In this document: one piece after another, positions 36,258 to 44,103 of the stretch
How the letters are laid out: each line of letters begins with the position of its first letter
How positions within the stretch are numbered: position 1 is the first letter of the stretch
NCBI GenBank assembly: GCA_007131295.1
Contig: SLQW01000134.1
Location: forward strand, 1-45,625
Reading direction: 5' to 3'
Length of the DNA stretch: 45,625 bases
From: Pseudomonadales bacterium
Lineage (GTDB): Bacteria > Pseudomonadota > Gammaproteobacteria > Pseudomonadales > Azotimanducaceae
Notes under the pieces: generated by a model
The model's database searches: none
The model's input: the letters and a program-made list of their open reading frames with translations, nothing else
Told to the model about the DNA's origin: nothing
Translations under genes and position numbers: made by a program

Positions 36258-37175
36258 TCAGGGTCCGCGCGCCCAGTCCTTGATCAGATGGTGGGCAATC
36301 GCGATCGGGCCGGGCAGGCGCAGCTTCGGATGCTCTCCAGTGAGCGCGGCGAGCACGTCGTCGCGGCTGAACCAGCTCACGTCGTGCATCTCCTCTTCGT
36401 CGATGCTGATCTCGTGACTCAAGGCTGTCGCATGACAGCCGATCATCAGTGACGATGGGAACGGCCAGGGCTGAGATGAGTGGTAGCGCACGTCGCCTAC
36501 CCTGATGCCCGCCTCCTCCAGAATCTCGCGCCGCACCGCCTCTTCGATGGACTCACCCTGATCGATGAATCCAGCCAGGGCCGAGTACATGCCAAATCGC
36601 ACCAGCGGACCATGGGACTGGCCCAAGAGGCAACGATCTCCATTCACTACAAGCATGATTGCCACCGGATCCGTGCGTGGAAAGTGCTCGGCGCCGCACT
36701 GAGGGCAGCGGCGCAGGTGGCCTCCCCTGGCCTGATCCGTCGGATGGCCGCAGGCACTGCAATAGCGGTGGCTCTTGTGCCAGCCCACCTGAGCACGGGC
36801 CTGGGCCAGAATACCCGTGTCCGCAACAGGCAGGTTCATGGCGGCGGCGCGGGACTCTTCGAAGCTGACACCGTTGCCGAGCGCGAGTTCGTGGCTCGGG
36901 TCGTGTACTGCCGAAATATCGAGTGCGAAGTGAGGCTGGCCCTCGTGGATGCCGAGAAATACCGGCGGTACCCCTACATCCAGCCGCGCCACGTCCTCCG
37001 GTCGCAACCAGCCCAGCACCGGGCCATCGGCCCCGGCCGAATCCACGAGTACGTTGAGCTGCCAGAGCGGCAGAAAGCGGGCTTCGGTTGAGCGGGCCGC
37101 CGCGTCCAGCCATTCGGCATCACGCCGCATGGCGTCGGCGCGGTCGAGGGGGTTTCCGGAGAAGACATGCTGCAT
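36258..37175 (-). CDS. nudC: NAD(+) diphosphatase (NADH pyrophosphatase, Nudix)
   Basis: A 305-residue Nudix hydrolase with an N-terminal NudC domain, a zinc ribbon (CSAC...CPQC, around residues 140-165), the Nudix box GFIDQGESIEEAVRREILEEAGI (centre near 205) and the SQPWPFPSSL motif that defines NADH pyrophosphatases. It splits NAD(H) and may remove NAD caps from RNA, as shown for E. coli NudC. The ATG at 37175 is taken; a TTG 6 nt upstream has a better-placed AAGGAG (10 nt) and may be the true start. It is divergent from isocitrate lyase. Confidence 0.94.
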   Translation of the reverse strand: MQHVFSGNPLDRADAMRRDAEWLDAAARSTEARFLPLWQLNVLVDSAGADGPVLGWLRPEDVARLDVGVPPVFLGIHEGQPHFALDISAVHDPSHELALGNGVSFEESRAAAMNLPVADTGILAQARAQVGWHKSHRYCSACGHPTDQARGGHLRRCPQCGAEHFPRTDPVAIMLVVNGDRCLLGQSHGPLVRFGMYSALAGFIDQGESIEEAVRREILEEAGIRVGDVRYHSSQPWPFPSSLMIGCHATALSHEISIDEEEMHDVSWFSRDDVLAALTGEHPKLRLPGPIAIAHHLIKDWARGP

Positions 37176-37386
37176 CGCCAAAGTGAACGCGCTCCTTGAG
37201 GGGCTGGAACACCATTGTACCCGGCTCTCACCCTGGCGCCCTCAGCCGGGCAGGCGGTGAACCGCGGCGAACATGAATCTGGAAAAGTACGCATATGTTA
37301 CTTGCCTATCATTCCCTTTGTTCCCCGCGCCGGCGCTGGTAGGGTGCGTTCCTGCCACGACTCACACCACTAGCAGGGGGACCGCC

Positions 37387-38988
37387 ATGTCCGCGTACCT
37401 GAACGAAATCGAAGCCGTCGCCGCCGAGCTCAAGCAGCACGACGATTGGCGCGCCATCAACCCGGAATACGTCGTGCGTATGCGGCGGCAGAACCGCTTC
37501 AAGAGCGGTCTGGAGATCGCGCAATACACGGCCGACATCATGCGTCGGGACATGGCTGCCTACGACGCCGACACGAGCAAGTACACTCAGTCGCTCGGCT
37601 GCTGGCATGGCTACATCGCTCAGCAGGTCATGATGTCCGTGAAAAAGCACCAGCGATCCACCGATCGCAATTACATTTATCTTTCCGGCTGGATGGTGGC
37701 GGCCCTGCGTTCCAAGTTCGGCCCGCTGCCGGACCAGTCCATGCACGAGAAGACCACCGTTCCGGATCTCATCGAGGAGATCTATACGTTCCTGCGCCAG
37801 GCCGATGCCCGCGAGCTGCGACACATTTTCGTGGAGCTCGACGAGGCCCGGGCCGCGGGCGGTAACGTGGATGACATCATCGCGCGCATCGACAACTACG
37901 AAACGCACGTAGTGCCGATGATCGCCGACATCGATGCCGGCTTCGGCAACGAAGAGGCGACCTATCTGCTGGCGAAGCGGATGATCGAGGCCGGTGCCTG
38001 TGCCATCCAGATCGAAAATCAGGTCTCCGACGCCAAGCAGTGCGGTCACCAGGCCGGCAAGGTCACCGTCCCGCACGAGGACTTCGTCTCCAAGCTGAAC
38101 GCTGTCCGCTATGCCTTCCTCGAGCTCGGCATCGAGAACGGCATCATCGTCGCTCGCACCGACTCCCTCGGCGCTGGCCTCACGCAGAAGATTCCGGTGC
38201 CGCAGAAGCCAGGCGACCTTGGACAGAAATACCTCGACTTTCTCGAGGCTGAGCCCGTCCATGACGTCAGCGAGCTGCAGGATGGGGATGTCACGATTCA
38301 TCAGAAGGGTCAGTTGTGCCGCCCGAAGCGGCTGGACAACGGTCTCTACGCCTTCCGCGAGGACACCGGCTTCGACCGTGTCGTACTCGACTGCATCACC
38401 AGCCTCGAGCACGGGGCAGATCTGCTGTGGATCGAAACCGAGCGGCCTCACGTGGGTCAGATTGCGGAGATGGTGAACGCCATCCGCAAAGTGCGACCGG
38501 AAGCGAAGCTGGTCTACAACAATTCGCCATCGTTCAATTGGACGCTCAAGTTCCGCGAGCAGGTCTACGAGGACTGGAAGGCTGCCGGCAAGGACGTGTC
38601 GTCCTACCCGGACCCGGCCGAGGTGGACAAGGGGCTGATGGACGCGAAGTTCGACGACTCCGAACTGGCCCAGGAAGCGGATCGGCTGGTGCAGCAGTTC
38701 CAGAAGGACGCGGCACGGGACGCCGGCATCTTCCACCACCTCATCACCCTGCCCACCTACCACACGGCGGCGCTGTCCACCGACGTGCTGGCACAGGGCT
38801 ACTTCGGTGACCTCGGCATGCTCGCCTACGTACGTGACGTGCAGCGGGCAGAGATCCGCCGTGGTCTGGCGGCGGTGAAACACCAGGATCTGGCCGGATC
38901 CAACATCGGCGACGACCACAAAGAGTACTTCCTCGGCGAGAAGGCACTCCTCGCCGGCGGCGCCGCCAACACCATGAACCAGTTCTGA
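37387..38988 (+). CDS. aceA: Isocitrate lyase
   Basis: A 533-residue isocitrate lyase of the Pseudomonas-like subgroup, which is about 100 residues longer than the E. coli form. The catalytic Cys219 lies in KQCGHQAGK, with DIDAGFGNEEATY, ARTDSLGAG and NNSPSFNW also present. It cleaves isocitrate into glyoxylate and succinate, allowing growth on acetate or fatty acids. The AGGGGGA site before the ATG at 37387 and the N-terminal homology set the start. No malate synthase is in the window. The gene is followed by a strong hairpin. Confidence 0.97.
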   Translation: MSAYLNEIEAVAAELKQHDDWRAINPEYVVRMRRQNRFKSGLEIAQYTADIMRRDMAAYDADTSKYTQSLGCWHGYIAQQVMMSVKKHQRSTDRNYIYLSGWMVAALRSKFGPLPDQSMHEKTTVPDLIEEIYTFLRQADARELRHIFVELDEARAAGGNVDDIIARIDNYETHVVPMIADIDAGFGNEEATYLLAKRMIEAGACAIQIENQVSDAKQCGHQAGKVTVPHEDFVSKLNAVRYAFLELGIENGIIVARTDSLGAGLTQKIPVPQKPGDLGQKYLDFLEAEPVHDVSELQDGDVTIHQKGQLCRPKRLDNGLYAFREDTGFDRVVLDCITSLEHGADLLWIETERPHVGQIAEMVNAIRKVRPEAKLVYNNSPSFNWTLKFREQVYEDWKAAGKDVSSYPDPAEVDKGLMDAKFDDSELAQEADRLVQQFQKDAARDAGIFHHLITLPTYHTAALSTDVLAQGYFGDLGMLAYVRDVQRAEIRRGLAAVKHQDLAGSNIGDDHKEYFLGEKALLAGGAANTMNQF

Positions 38989-38996
38989 GACGGCTT

Positions 38997-39024
38997 GTGC
39001 GGGCGCCAGGGAAGGCGCCCGCAC
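38997..39024. terminator. Bidirectional hairpin terminator
   Basis: GTGCGGGCGCC (38997-39007) and GGCGCCCGCAC (39014-39024) make a perfect 11-bp stem with loop AGGGAA, in the 40-nt gap between the convergent isocitrate lyase and DsbA-like genes. No U-tract; position and symmetry support shared termination. Confidence 0.7.
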
Positions 39025-39028
39025 CGGA

Positions 39029-39640
39029 TCACTGCGCCTGCAGCTGGGCCGTCAGGCGATCCGTGATATCCAGAAGTTCCCGCAATCCCCCCGCCGCGCG
39101 CGGGTCGGAGACGTAGTTACCCGCAACGACGATACTCGGCGTCGCCCGAACCTGGTACTGACGCGCAAGGCGTTCGGCACGCCGCAGCTGGCTATCAACC
39201 GCAAATGAATTCCAGGCCTCGTCGAAGGCTTCGGCATCGATGCCGTTGCTTACGAACAGCTCGCGAATCTCCGCTTGGGATTCGAGAAAGCGTCGCTGCT
39301 GATGGATCGAATGGAAAATACGGTCGTGAACCTGATCCGTCACGCCGAGCGCTTCCGCGGTATAGAACGCCTGACCGTGCAGCCGCCAGTTCGGATTCAG
39401 CACGGCCGGAATGCGCACGAAATTCACGCCGTCGTCGAGATTTTCCTTCCAGGCATCCACCAATGGGGCGAACTGGTAGCAGGCGCCACAGCCGTACCAG
39501 AAGAACTCGATGACTTCGATGGGCCCGTCACCGGTGGCCCGATCCGAACCCAGGCTGCGAAATCCACTGGGTTGGGCGACCACGGCGGCCGAAGTGAGCA
39601 GAAAACAACATGCGAGCAGCAGACGTCTGTACGGCATCAT
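39029..39640 (-). CDS. DsbA-family thiol:disulfide oxidoreductase with CGAC active site
   Basis: A 203-residue periplasmic protein: signal peptide about residues 1-22, then a thioredoxin domain with active site Cys51-Gly-Ala-Cys54 (FFWYGCGACYQF), a helical insert and a cis-proline segment RATPSIVV. It most resembles DsbA, but the classical CPHC is replaced, which would change its redox potential. The tandem ATG at 39640/39637 is preceded by AAGGAG. Whether it is the main DsbA or a specialised paralogue cannot be told. It is 95 nt downstream of the PLP enzyme on the same strand. Confidence 0.9.
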   Translation of the reverse strand: MMPYRRLLLACCFLLTSAAVVAQPSGFRSLGSDRATGDGPIEVIEFFWYGCGACYQFAPLVDAWKENLDDGVNFVRIPAVLNPNWRLHGQAFYTAEALGVTDQVHDRIFHSIHQQRRFLESQAEIRELFVSNGIDAEAFDEAWNSFAVDSQLRRAERLARQYQVRATPSIVVAGNYVSDPRAAGGLRELLDITDRLTAQLQAQ

Positions 39641-39735
39641 GGGTCGGGCTTCTCCTTGGGCATCCAGGCGGAGTGCATTGCGCCACGGCGTGGCTGAACG
39701 GGGGATGAGCGAATTCCGAAACATCCGCGACCTGA

Positions 39736-40989
39736 TCATTCGAGGGTCGCATAGTTGGTGCTGCGGTCGTCGGCCACCTGACCACGTACCTCGCGCACGC
39801 ACTCTTTCAGATCCGCGAGGTAGCGCTCGATGACACCGGTATTGCTGTTGCTGACCGTCGAATGGAGTGTGTCAGGCGGCCCCTGCCGATCGTGGAACCA
39901 GCCCCGAGCGAGGAGTGCATCGCCGAGCGCGAAAATATCGATCGGCGGTTCGACACTCTGATCCGCCGCCAGCGCTACCAGGTGATAGCGGCCGTCCCCG
40001 AGCACCTGGATGCCGTCGATGGCGGCGATCCCCGCGCGCATGCGGTCGGCGTTCTCGAGTGTCTGCCGGGTAAGCTCCAGATAGCCGTCGATCCCGAGAT
40101 GCTGCATCACCGCCCAGGCCGCTGCCATGGGCAGGCCGGAACGAGTGCCCTGCAGATTCGGCGAGGCGTAGAAGCCGCCGAGCCAGCCGTCGAAGACGAA
40201 GGTCTGATACTTCCGCAGAGCCTTACTGCGATGCAGGATCACCGAAACGCCCTTGGGCGCGTAGCCGAGTTTGTGGACATCCGCAGATATGGAGTGCACG
40301 CCCTCGACCCGGAAGTCCCATGGTGGAACCTCGCGCCCGAGCATCTCGACGAACGGCAGCACGAAGCCGCCCATGCAGGCATCGACATGGCAGTTCGCGT
40401 CTACGCTTGCCGCGAGTTCCGCGATGGCCGGAATCGGATCAACGACGCCTTGGGGGTATTGGGGCGCAGACCCCACCACGAGTACCGTATTCGGGCCGAC
40501 CTCCTTGGCCATGGCATCCACATCGGCGGTCCAGTCGTCCTGCACCCGAGTCTTGCGCACCTTCAGACCGAATAGATGTGCCCCCTTGTGGAAAGCGGCA
40601 TGGGCGCTCTCCGCGAGCACGATTTCGGGCTCGGTGATACCACGTTCCGCGTGCCCGCGCTCGCGTGCGGCCAGGACTGCACACAGAATCGATTCGGTAC
40701 CGCCGCTGGTGAGGAATCCCGCGACACCATCAGGGCCGTGCAACAGATTCGCGGTCCACCCCACGACTTCCGACTGAATCTGGCCGAGGGACGGGAAAGC
40801 CTTGGTGTTCAGGGCGTTCTCATGCAGATACAGGCGCGCTGCGCGTTCCGCAACTTCATGTACGGATGGGCCACCGTTGTAGACCATGCCGAAGGTGCGG
40901 CCGTCTGCCCACTTCACGTCATCGCGTCGCTTCGCTTCGAGATCGGCGATGACCGCATCTACCGATCGTCCCTGCCTTGCCAGTTCCAT
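39736..40989 (-). CDS. PLP-dependent enzyme of the sphingosine-1-phosphate lyase / group II decarboxylase type
   Basis: A 417-residue fold-type I PLP enzyme. The cofactor lysine is Lys240 in SADVHKLGYAPKG, preceded by the HVDACMGGFVLPF strand and the GFLTSGGTESI block, all typical of sphingosine-1-phosphate lyase and related decarboxylases. GGAGG lies 7 nt before the ATG. A true sphingoid-phosphate lyase would degrade sphingolipid-type long-chain bases, but bacterial members may decarboxylate amino acids instead. No sphingolipid biosynthesis genes are visible here. Confidence 0.85.
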   Translation of the reverse strand: MELARQGRSVDAVIADLEAKRRDDVKWADGRTFGMVYNGGPSVHEVAERAARLYLHENALNTKAFPSLGQIQSEVVGWTANLLHGPDGVAGFLTSGGTESILCAVLAARERGHAERGITEPEIVLAESAHAAFHKGAHLFGLKVRKTRVQDDWTADVDAMAKEVGPNTVLVVGSAPQYPQGVVDPIPAIAELAASVDANCHVDACMGGFVLPFVEMLGREVPPWDFRVEGVHSISADVHKLGYAPKGVSVILHRSKALRKYQTFVFDGWLGGFYASPNLQGTRSGLPMAAAWAVMQHLGIDGYLELTRQTLENADRMRAGIAAIDGIQVLGDGRYHLVALAADQSVEPPIDIFALGDALLARGWFHDRQGPPDTLHSTVSNSNTGVIERYLADLKECVREVRGQVADDRSTNYATLE

Positions 40990-41131
40990 TGCGCTGCCTC
41001 CACGGATGTTCCCGGCGGGACGTTAGCAGAGTCCCGCTCTGGACTGCAGTACGTGTGAGGTGGGCTTGCGTGCCTGGCTGCCGTGGCAGGAAGGCAGGTA
41101 ACGGCAGTTGCTCGAGCGGCCGAAGCCGGAA

Positions 41132-42670
41132 TCAGCTCCGCGCGAACAGGCTCCTGACCCACTCGAGACACTGCAGCCGTGCCGCCATCGGATCGTCAGG
41201 CCAGAGATCGATCAGCGCCGCAATGGTATCCGGCACCTTGACCGGCTCGGCGATCTCGACCGGGCGCGCCTGAGGCAGACAGGCCTGCCGCAGGGCTTCC
41301 GCCGCGGCGAGGCCGGAGCGCACCGCCCCTTCCATGGAGGTTGCATCGGTTTCGTTGCGCACGTAGTCACCAGCGAGATACACGCCGGGCAGGCGCGATA
41401 CGGGTTCAGGACGGTGCTGCCAGGTGCCCACGTCGTTCACGAACAGCGGCGCGTCCAGATTCCGGTGCGGCACGTAGCAGGCTACACGGCCTTCGAGATC
41501 GGGCAGATGCCGGAAGATCTCCCGAGACATGACTTCCAGGAAACCACGGTTATCGAGGCCGCCGAAGCTGCGCGAGTCGCCCACGACGAACTGCAGCACG
41601 CTGCGCCCGAGGATCTCCAGGCGCGGCCATTTCCGGGAAATATCGAATCCCCTGATGCCGTACGCGGATCCGGTGAGCGAGAAGTGCTCGACCGGGAGAT
41701 CGTCCAGGCGGATCGTAGCGTAGACGTCGAATGCGGCATACGGGTGGCTGCGCAGATAGAACAGATCAGACAGGCCCGCAGCGCGCCGGAACAGCGCGTT
41801 CGAATCCATCCGGCGCAGCACTTCCGGCGGTAGCGCCAGCACCACGCGTTCCGCGCGTTCAGTGAGCTGGCGGCCGTGGCGGTCACTCAGATGCACATTG
41901 AGACCATGGTCCGGCAGCGGTTCGAGGCCCAGTACCCGATGGCCGCGAAAGACCTGGAAGCTGACCCCCGCCTGCTGCGCTGCGGCCTCGATGCGTCGCT
42001 CGAGGGGATCGATCAGTTTCTCGGCAAGGCTGCCCCGGAGCGCATCCCAGTTGGAACGCGCAAAAACAGGCAGCCATTGCCTGAAGACGTTGCGAACCAC
42101 CCGCGCGGACACGTCCCGTGCGCCGCTGGTGAGCACATCGTGGAGGAAAGCGTCGAGGCGGATGGGTTGCCCGCGTGGCGCATAGCTGTGTGAGCGCAGG
42201 AAGGCCTGCAGGGTCAGGTCCTCTACCTCGTCGTCGGTCTGCAGAATCAGTTCGGCGATGGCGGCGAGCTGATGGATGCTCGGCGGTGGTCTTGGTGCGT
42301 GCGGCTGACGAACGCCCTGTCGTGCCGGCGGCAGGTCATGGTAGATGTGCCCGCGATAGACGTCATGTTCGGGGTCGATACCTATCTCACGCCAGAGCCC
42401 GCGCACAGCGGTGTACCAGGCGGGAAAGACGTGGTATCCGTGGTCGCTGGCTACGCCCGCTGGCAACGAGAGGTTGGGATTCGGATTCAGCTCCGCATCG
42501 TACAGGGGTGGGTCGCCGTCGCTGCCGGCCTTGCCTCCGAGACGGCCGAGGGCCTCGTGCAGCTGCACGGGAAAGCCCAGCTTGACCAGCTCCAGCGCTG
42601 CGACGAGGCCTGAGAGGCCACCGCCGAGGATCGTCACCTTGGGTCGTGAGCTGGGTTGGAAATCGGTCAT
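41132..42670 (-). CDS. FAD-dependent amine oxidase / phytoene desaturase-like protein
   Basis: A 512-residue flavoprotein with the FAD motif TILGGGLSGLVAALELVK (GxGxxG at residues 16-21) followed by GRLGGKAGS, and a C-terminal FAD closing segment GVYLAGDYVRNETDATSMEGAVRSG that matches carotenoid/phytoene desaturases and hydroxysqualene dehydroxylases. A distinctive final 60 residues with repeated Pro follow. It may desaturate an isoprenoid or a related polyene, but the pathway is absent from the window and the substrate is unknown. No close operon partner; the PLP-enzyme gene lies 142 nt downstream on the same strand. Confidence 0.83.
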   Translation of the reverse strand: MTDFQPSSRPKVTILGGGLSGLVAALELVKLGFPVQLHEALGRLGGKAGSDGDPPLYDAELNPNPNLSLPAGVASDHGYHVFPAWYTAVRGLWREIGIDPEHDVYRGHIYHDLPPARQGVRQPHAPRPPPSIHQLAAIAELILQTDDEVEDLTLQAFLRSHSYAPRGQPIRLDAFLHDVLTSGARDVSARVVRNVFRQWLPVFARSNWDALRGSLAEKLIDPLERRIEAAAQQAGVSFQVFRGHRVLGLEPLPDHGLNVHLSDRHGRQLTERAERVVLALPPEVLRRMDSNALFRRAAGLSDLFYLRSHPYAAFDVYATIRLDDLPVEHFSLTGSAYGIRGFDISRKWPRLEILGRSVLQFVVGDSRSFGGLDNRGFLEVMSREIFRHLPDLEGRVACYVPHRNLDAPLFVNDVGTWQHRPEPVSRLPGVYLAGDYVRNETDATSMEGAVRSGLAAAEALRQACLPQARPVEIAEPVKVPDTIAALIDLWPDDPMAARLQCLEWVRSLFARS

Positions 42671-42765
42671 GTACGAGTCTCGGTCCGCGCCCCGGTCGGG
42701 CCATGAGCGTGCAGCGACATAATCAGCGATAGCATACGATGGAAATTGTGCCTGAGAGGTGAACG

Positions 42766-43128
42766 ATGTCTCCGACCGAAACCGTAGTGGCGTTCGTTGA
42801 TGCGTGGAACCGCATGGACTGGGACGCGGTGCTGGGCTTTCTTGCCGATGACGTGGTCTATCACAACATTCCCATGGAGAAGCTCGAGGGCAAGACCGCC
42901 GCGCGCGCCTTCATCATGTCGTTTCAGCCCGAAGCGGTGGATTGGGAGATAATCAGCATTGCCGAGAACGGCGACCGGGTGCTGACGGAACGGATCGACC
43001 GTTTCGATCTGGCTGGAGGCAAGCGGATCGATCTTCCGGTGATGGGCACGTTCGAAATCGAGGACGGCCTGATTCGGGCGTGGCGTGACTACTTCGATCT
43101 CGACACGTTCACGCGCCAGATGAGCTGA
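42766..43128 (+). CDS. Limonene-1,2-epoxide hydrolase-like protein
   Basis: A 120-residue NTF2-like protein. The catalytic triad pattern of limonene epoxide hydrolase is kept: Arg76-x-Asp78 in ERIDRF and Asp108 in WRDYFD, with 30 residues between the two acids as in the known enzyme (31). It could open an epoxide to a diol; many relatives with the triad are only annotated by homology. GAGAGGTG precedes the ATG. It is divergent from the phytoene-desaturase-like gene, which might suggest a shared terpenoid role; that is a guess. Confidence 0.85.
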   Translation: MSPTETVVAFVDAWNRMDWDAVLGFLADDVVYHNIPMEKLEGKTAARAFIMSFQPEAVDWEIISIAENGDRVLTERIDRFDLAGGKRIDLPVMGTFEIEDGLIRAWRDYFDLDTFTRQMS

Positions 43129-43180
43129 ACACGCCGCCCACTTTTCGGTCACGGCGCTGGCATGGCGGTGCAGGATCCGC

Positions 43181-43209
43181 TTGCAGGCAATACTGTCTAG
43201 ATATACAGT
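43181..43209 (+). promoter_or_regulatory. Candidate sigma-70 promoter of imuA
   Basis: TTGCAG (43181-43186) and TACAGT (43204-43209) are spaced by 17 nt, and the -10 box lies within the LexA site, as expected for SOS repression. Pattern match only. Confidence 0.5.
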
Positions 43210-43210
43210 T
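43191..43210. promoter_or_regulatory. LexA (SOS) box upstream of imuA-imuB
   Basis: The site TACTGTCTAGATATACAGTT has CTG (43193-43195) and CAG (43206-43208) with exactly 10 nt between, and the AT-rich centre of gammaproteobacterial LexA boxes. It ends 32 nt before the imuA ATG, so the cassette should be derepressed by DNA damage. Confidence 0.92.
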
Positions 43211-43242
43211 ATTGTATGTCGAAACAGATGGCGGCCTGAACC

Positions 43243-44055
43243 ATGAACCAGCCCATCGAGAACCTGCTACGACATCGGCACCTGTGGCGTGCCGCCGACG
43301 GCCTGCAGAGCGAGCGCGGTACGCTGACCACGAGCTTCCCGCAGCTCGACGCGCTGCTCGCCGGAGGCGGCTGGCCCATGGACGGCCTCACCGAGATCCT
43401 GGGCGAAGTCTCCGGCGTGGGGGAGCTGAGGCTGCTGCTGCCGGCGCTGTCTGAGCTCAGTCGGCGCCAGGCCCGCTGGATCGCCTGGGTCGCTCCGCCC
43501 TGGCTGCCTTACGCCCCAGCCCTGGCGGCGGCCGGCGTGGACGTGAGCCGGGTGCTGCTCATCCATCCGAAACACCATCAGGATCTGCTCTGGGCCACGG
43601 AGCAGGCCCTGAAGTCCGGTACCTGCAGCGCCGTGCTGAGCTGGCCGGATCCACGTCATCTGCGCTCTGCCGATCTCCGGCGGCTGCAGCTTGCCGGCCG
43701 GGAAGGCGACAGCTGGGGCGTACTGTTCCGCCCCGTTGCCGCAGCGGAGCAGGCTTCCCCGGCAGAATTGCGGCTGCGCCTGGAGCCGGACCCGGAGTGT
43801 ACGGACGGCTCCGGTTTGAATCTGCACGTGGTGAAACGCCGCGGTGGATGGCCGACGGCCGGCCTGTCGCTCCGCTTCGACGACCCGCTGACCCGGCGCC
43901 TCACCGGCCCGGAGCAGGCCGCGGCCCTGCGCCAGCTCGCCCTCTGGCCCTCGCAACCGACCGAGCCGAGCCGGCCACAACATCACCTCTCGCGCCGCTC
44001 CACGGTGCGCTCAGTGCGCCCGGCAGCGCCCTCTCAACCGGGCGCCCGTCCATGA
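43243..44055 (+). CDS. imuA: ImuA, SOS translesion mutagenesis factor
   Basis: A 270-residue RecA/SulA-like protein of the mutasome cassette. It begins with the typical NLLRHRHLWRAAD segment, then FPQLDALLAGGGWPMDGLTEILG and the RecA-like strands IAWVAPPWLPYAPALAAAGVDVSRVLLI. It lacks a Walker A motif, as is usual. It acts with ImuB and a DnaE2-type polymerase in damage-induced mutagenesis. It is directly under a LexA box, and a 48-nt gap separates it from imuB. The C-terminal 35 residues are low complexity (Pro/Ser/Arg). Confidence 0.92.
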   Translation: MNQPIENLLRHRHLWRAADGLQSERGTLTTSFPQLDALLAGGGWPMDGLTEILGEVSGVGELRLLLPALSELSRRQARWIAWVAPPWLPYAPALAAAGVDVSRVLLIHPKHHQDLLWATEQALKSGTCSAVLSWPDPRHLRSADLRRLQLAGREGDSWGVLFRPVAAAEQASPAELRLRLEPDPECTDGSGLNLHVVKRRGGWPTAGLSLRFDDPLTRRLTGPEQAAALRQLALWPSQPTEPSRPQHHLSRRSTVRSVRPAAPSQPGARP

Positions 44056-44103
44056 GCGGGCCCCTGTCCTGGCAGGATTTCACCGCGGCGGTATCGGCAG
44101 CTC

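Noticed and set aside
37309-39024. 571-codon open frame antisense to isocitrate lyase
   Set aside because: High-GC mirror frame with no recognisable domain; the plus-strand frame is an unmistakable isocitrate lyase.
43216-43239. Seven-codon upstream frame before imuA as a leader peptide
   Set aside because: Such short frames arise by chance; no good ribosome-binding site or attenuator-like structure was seen.
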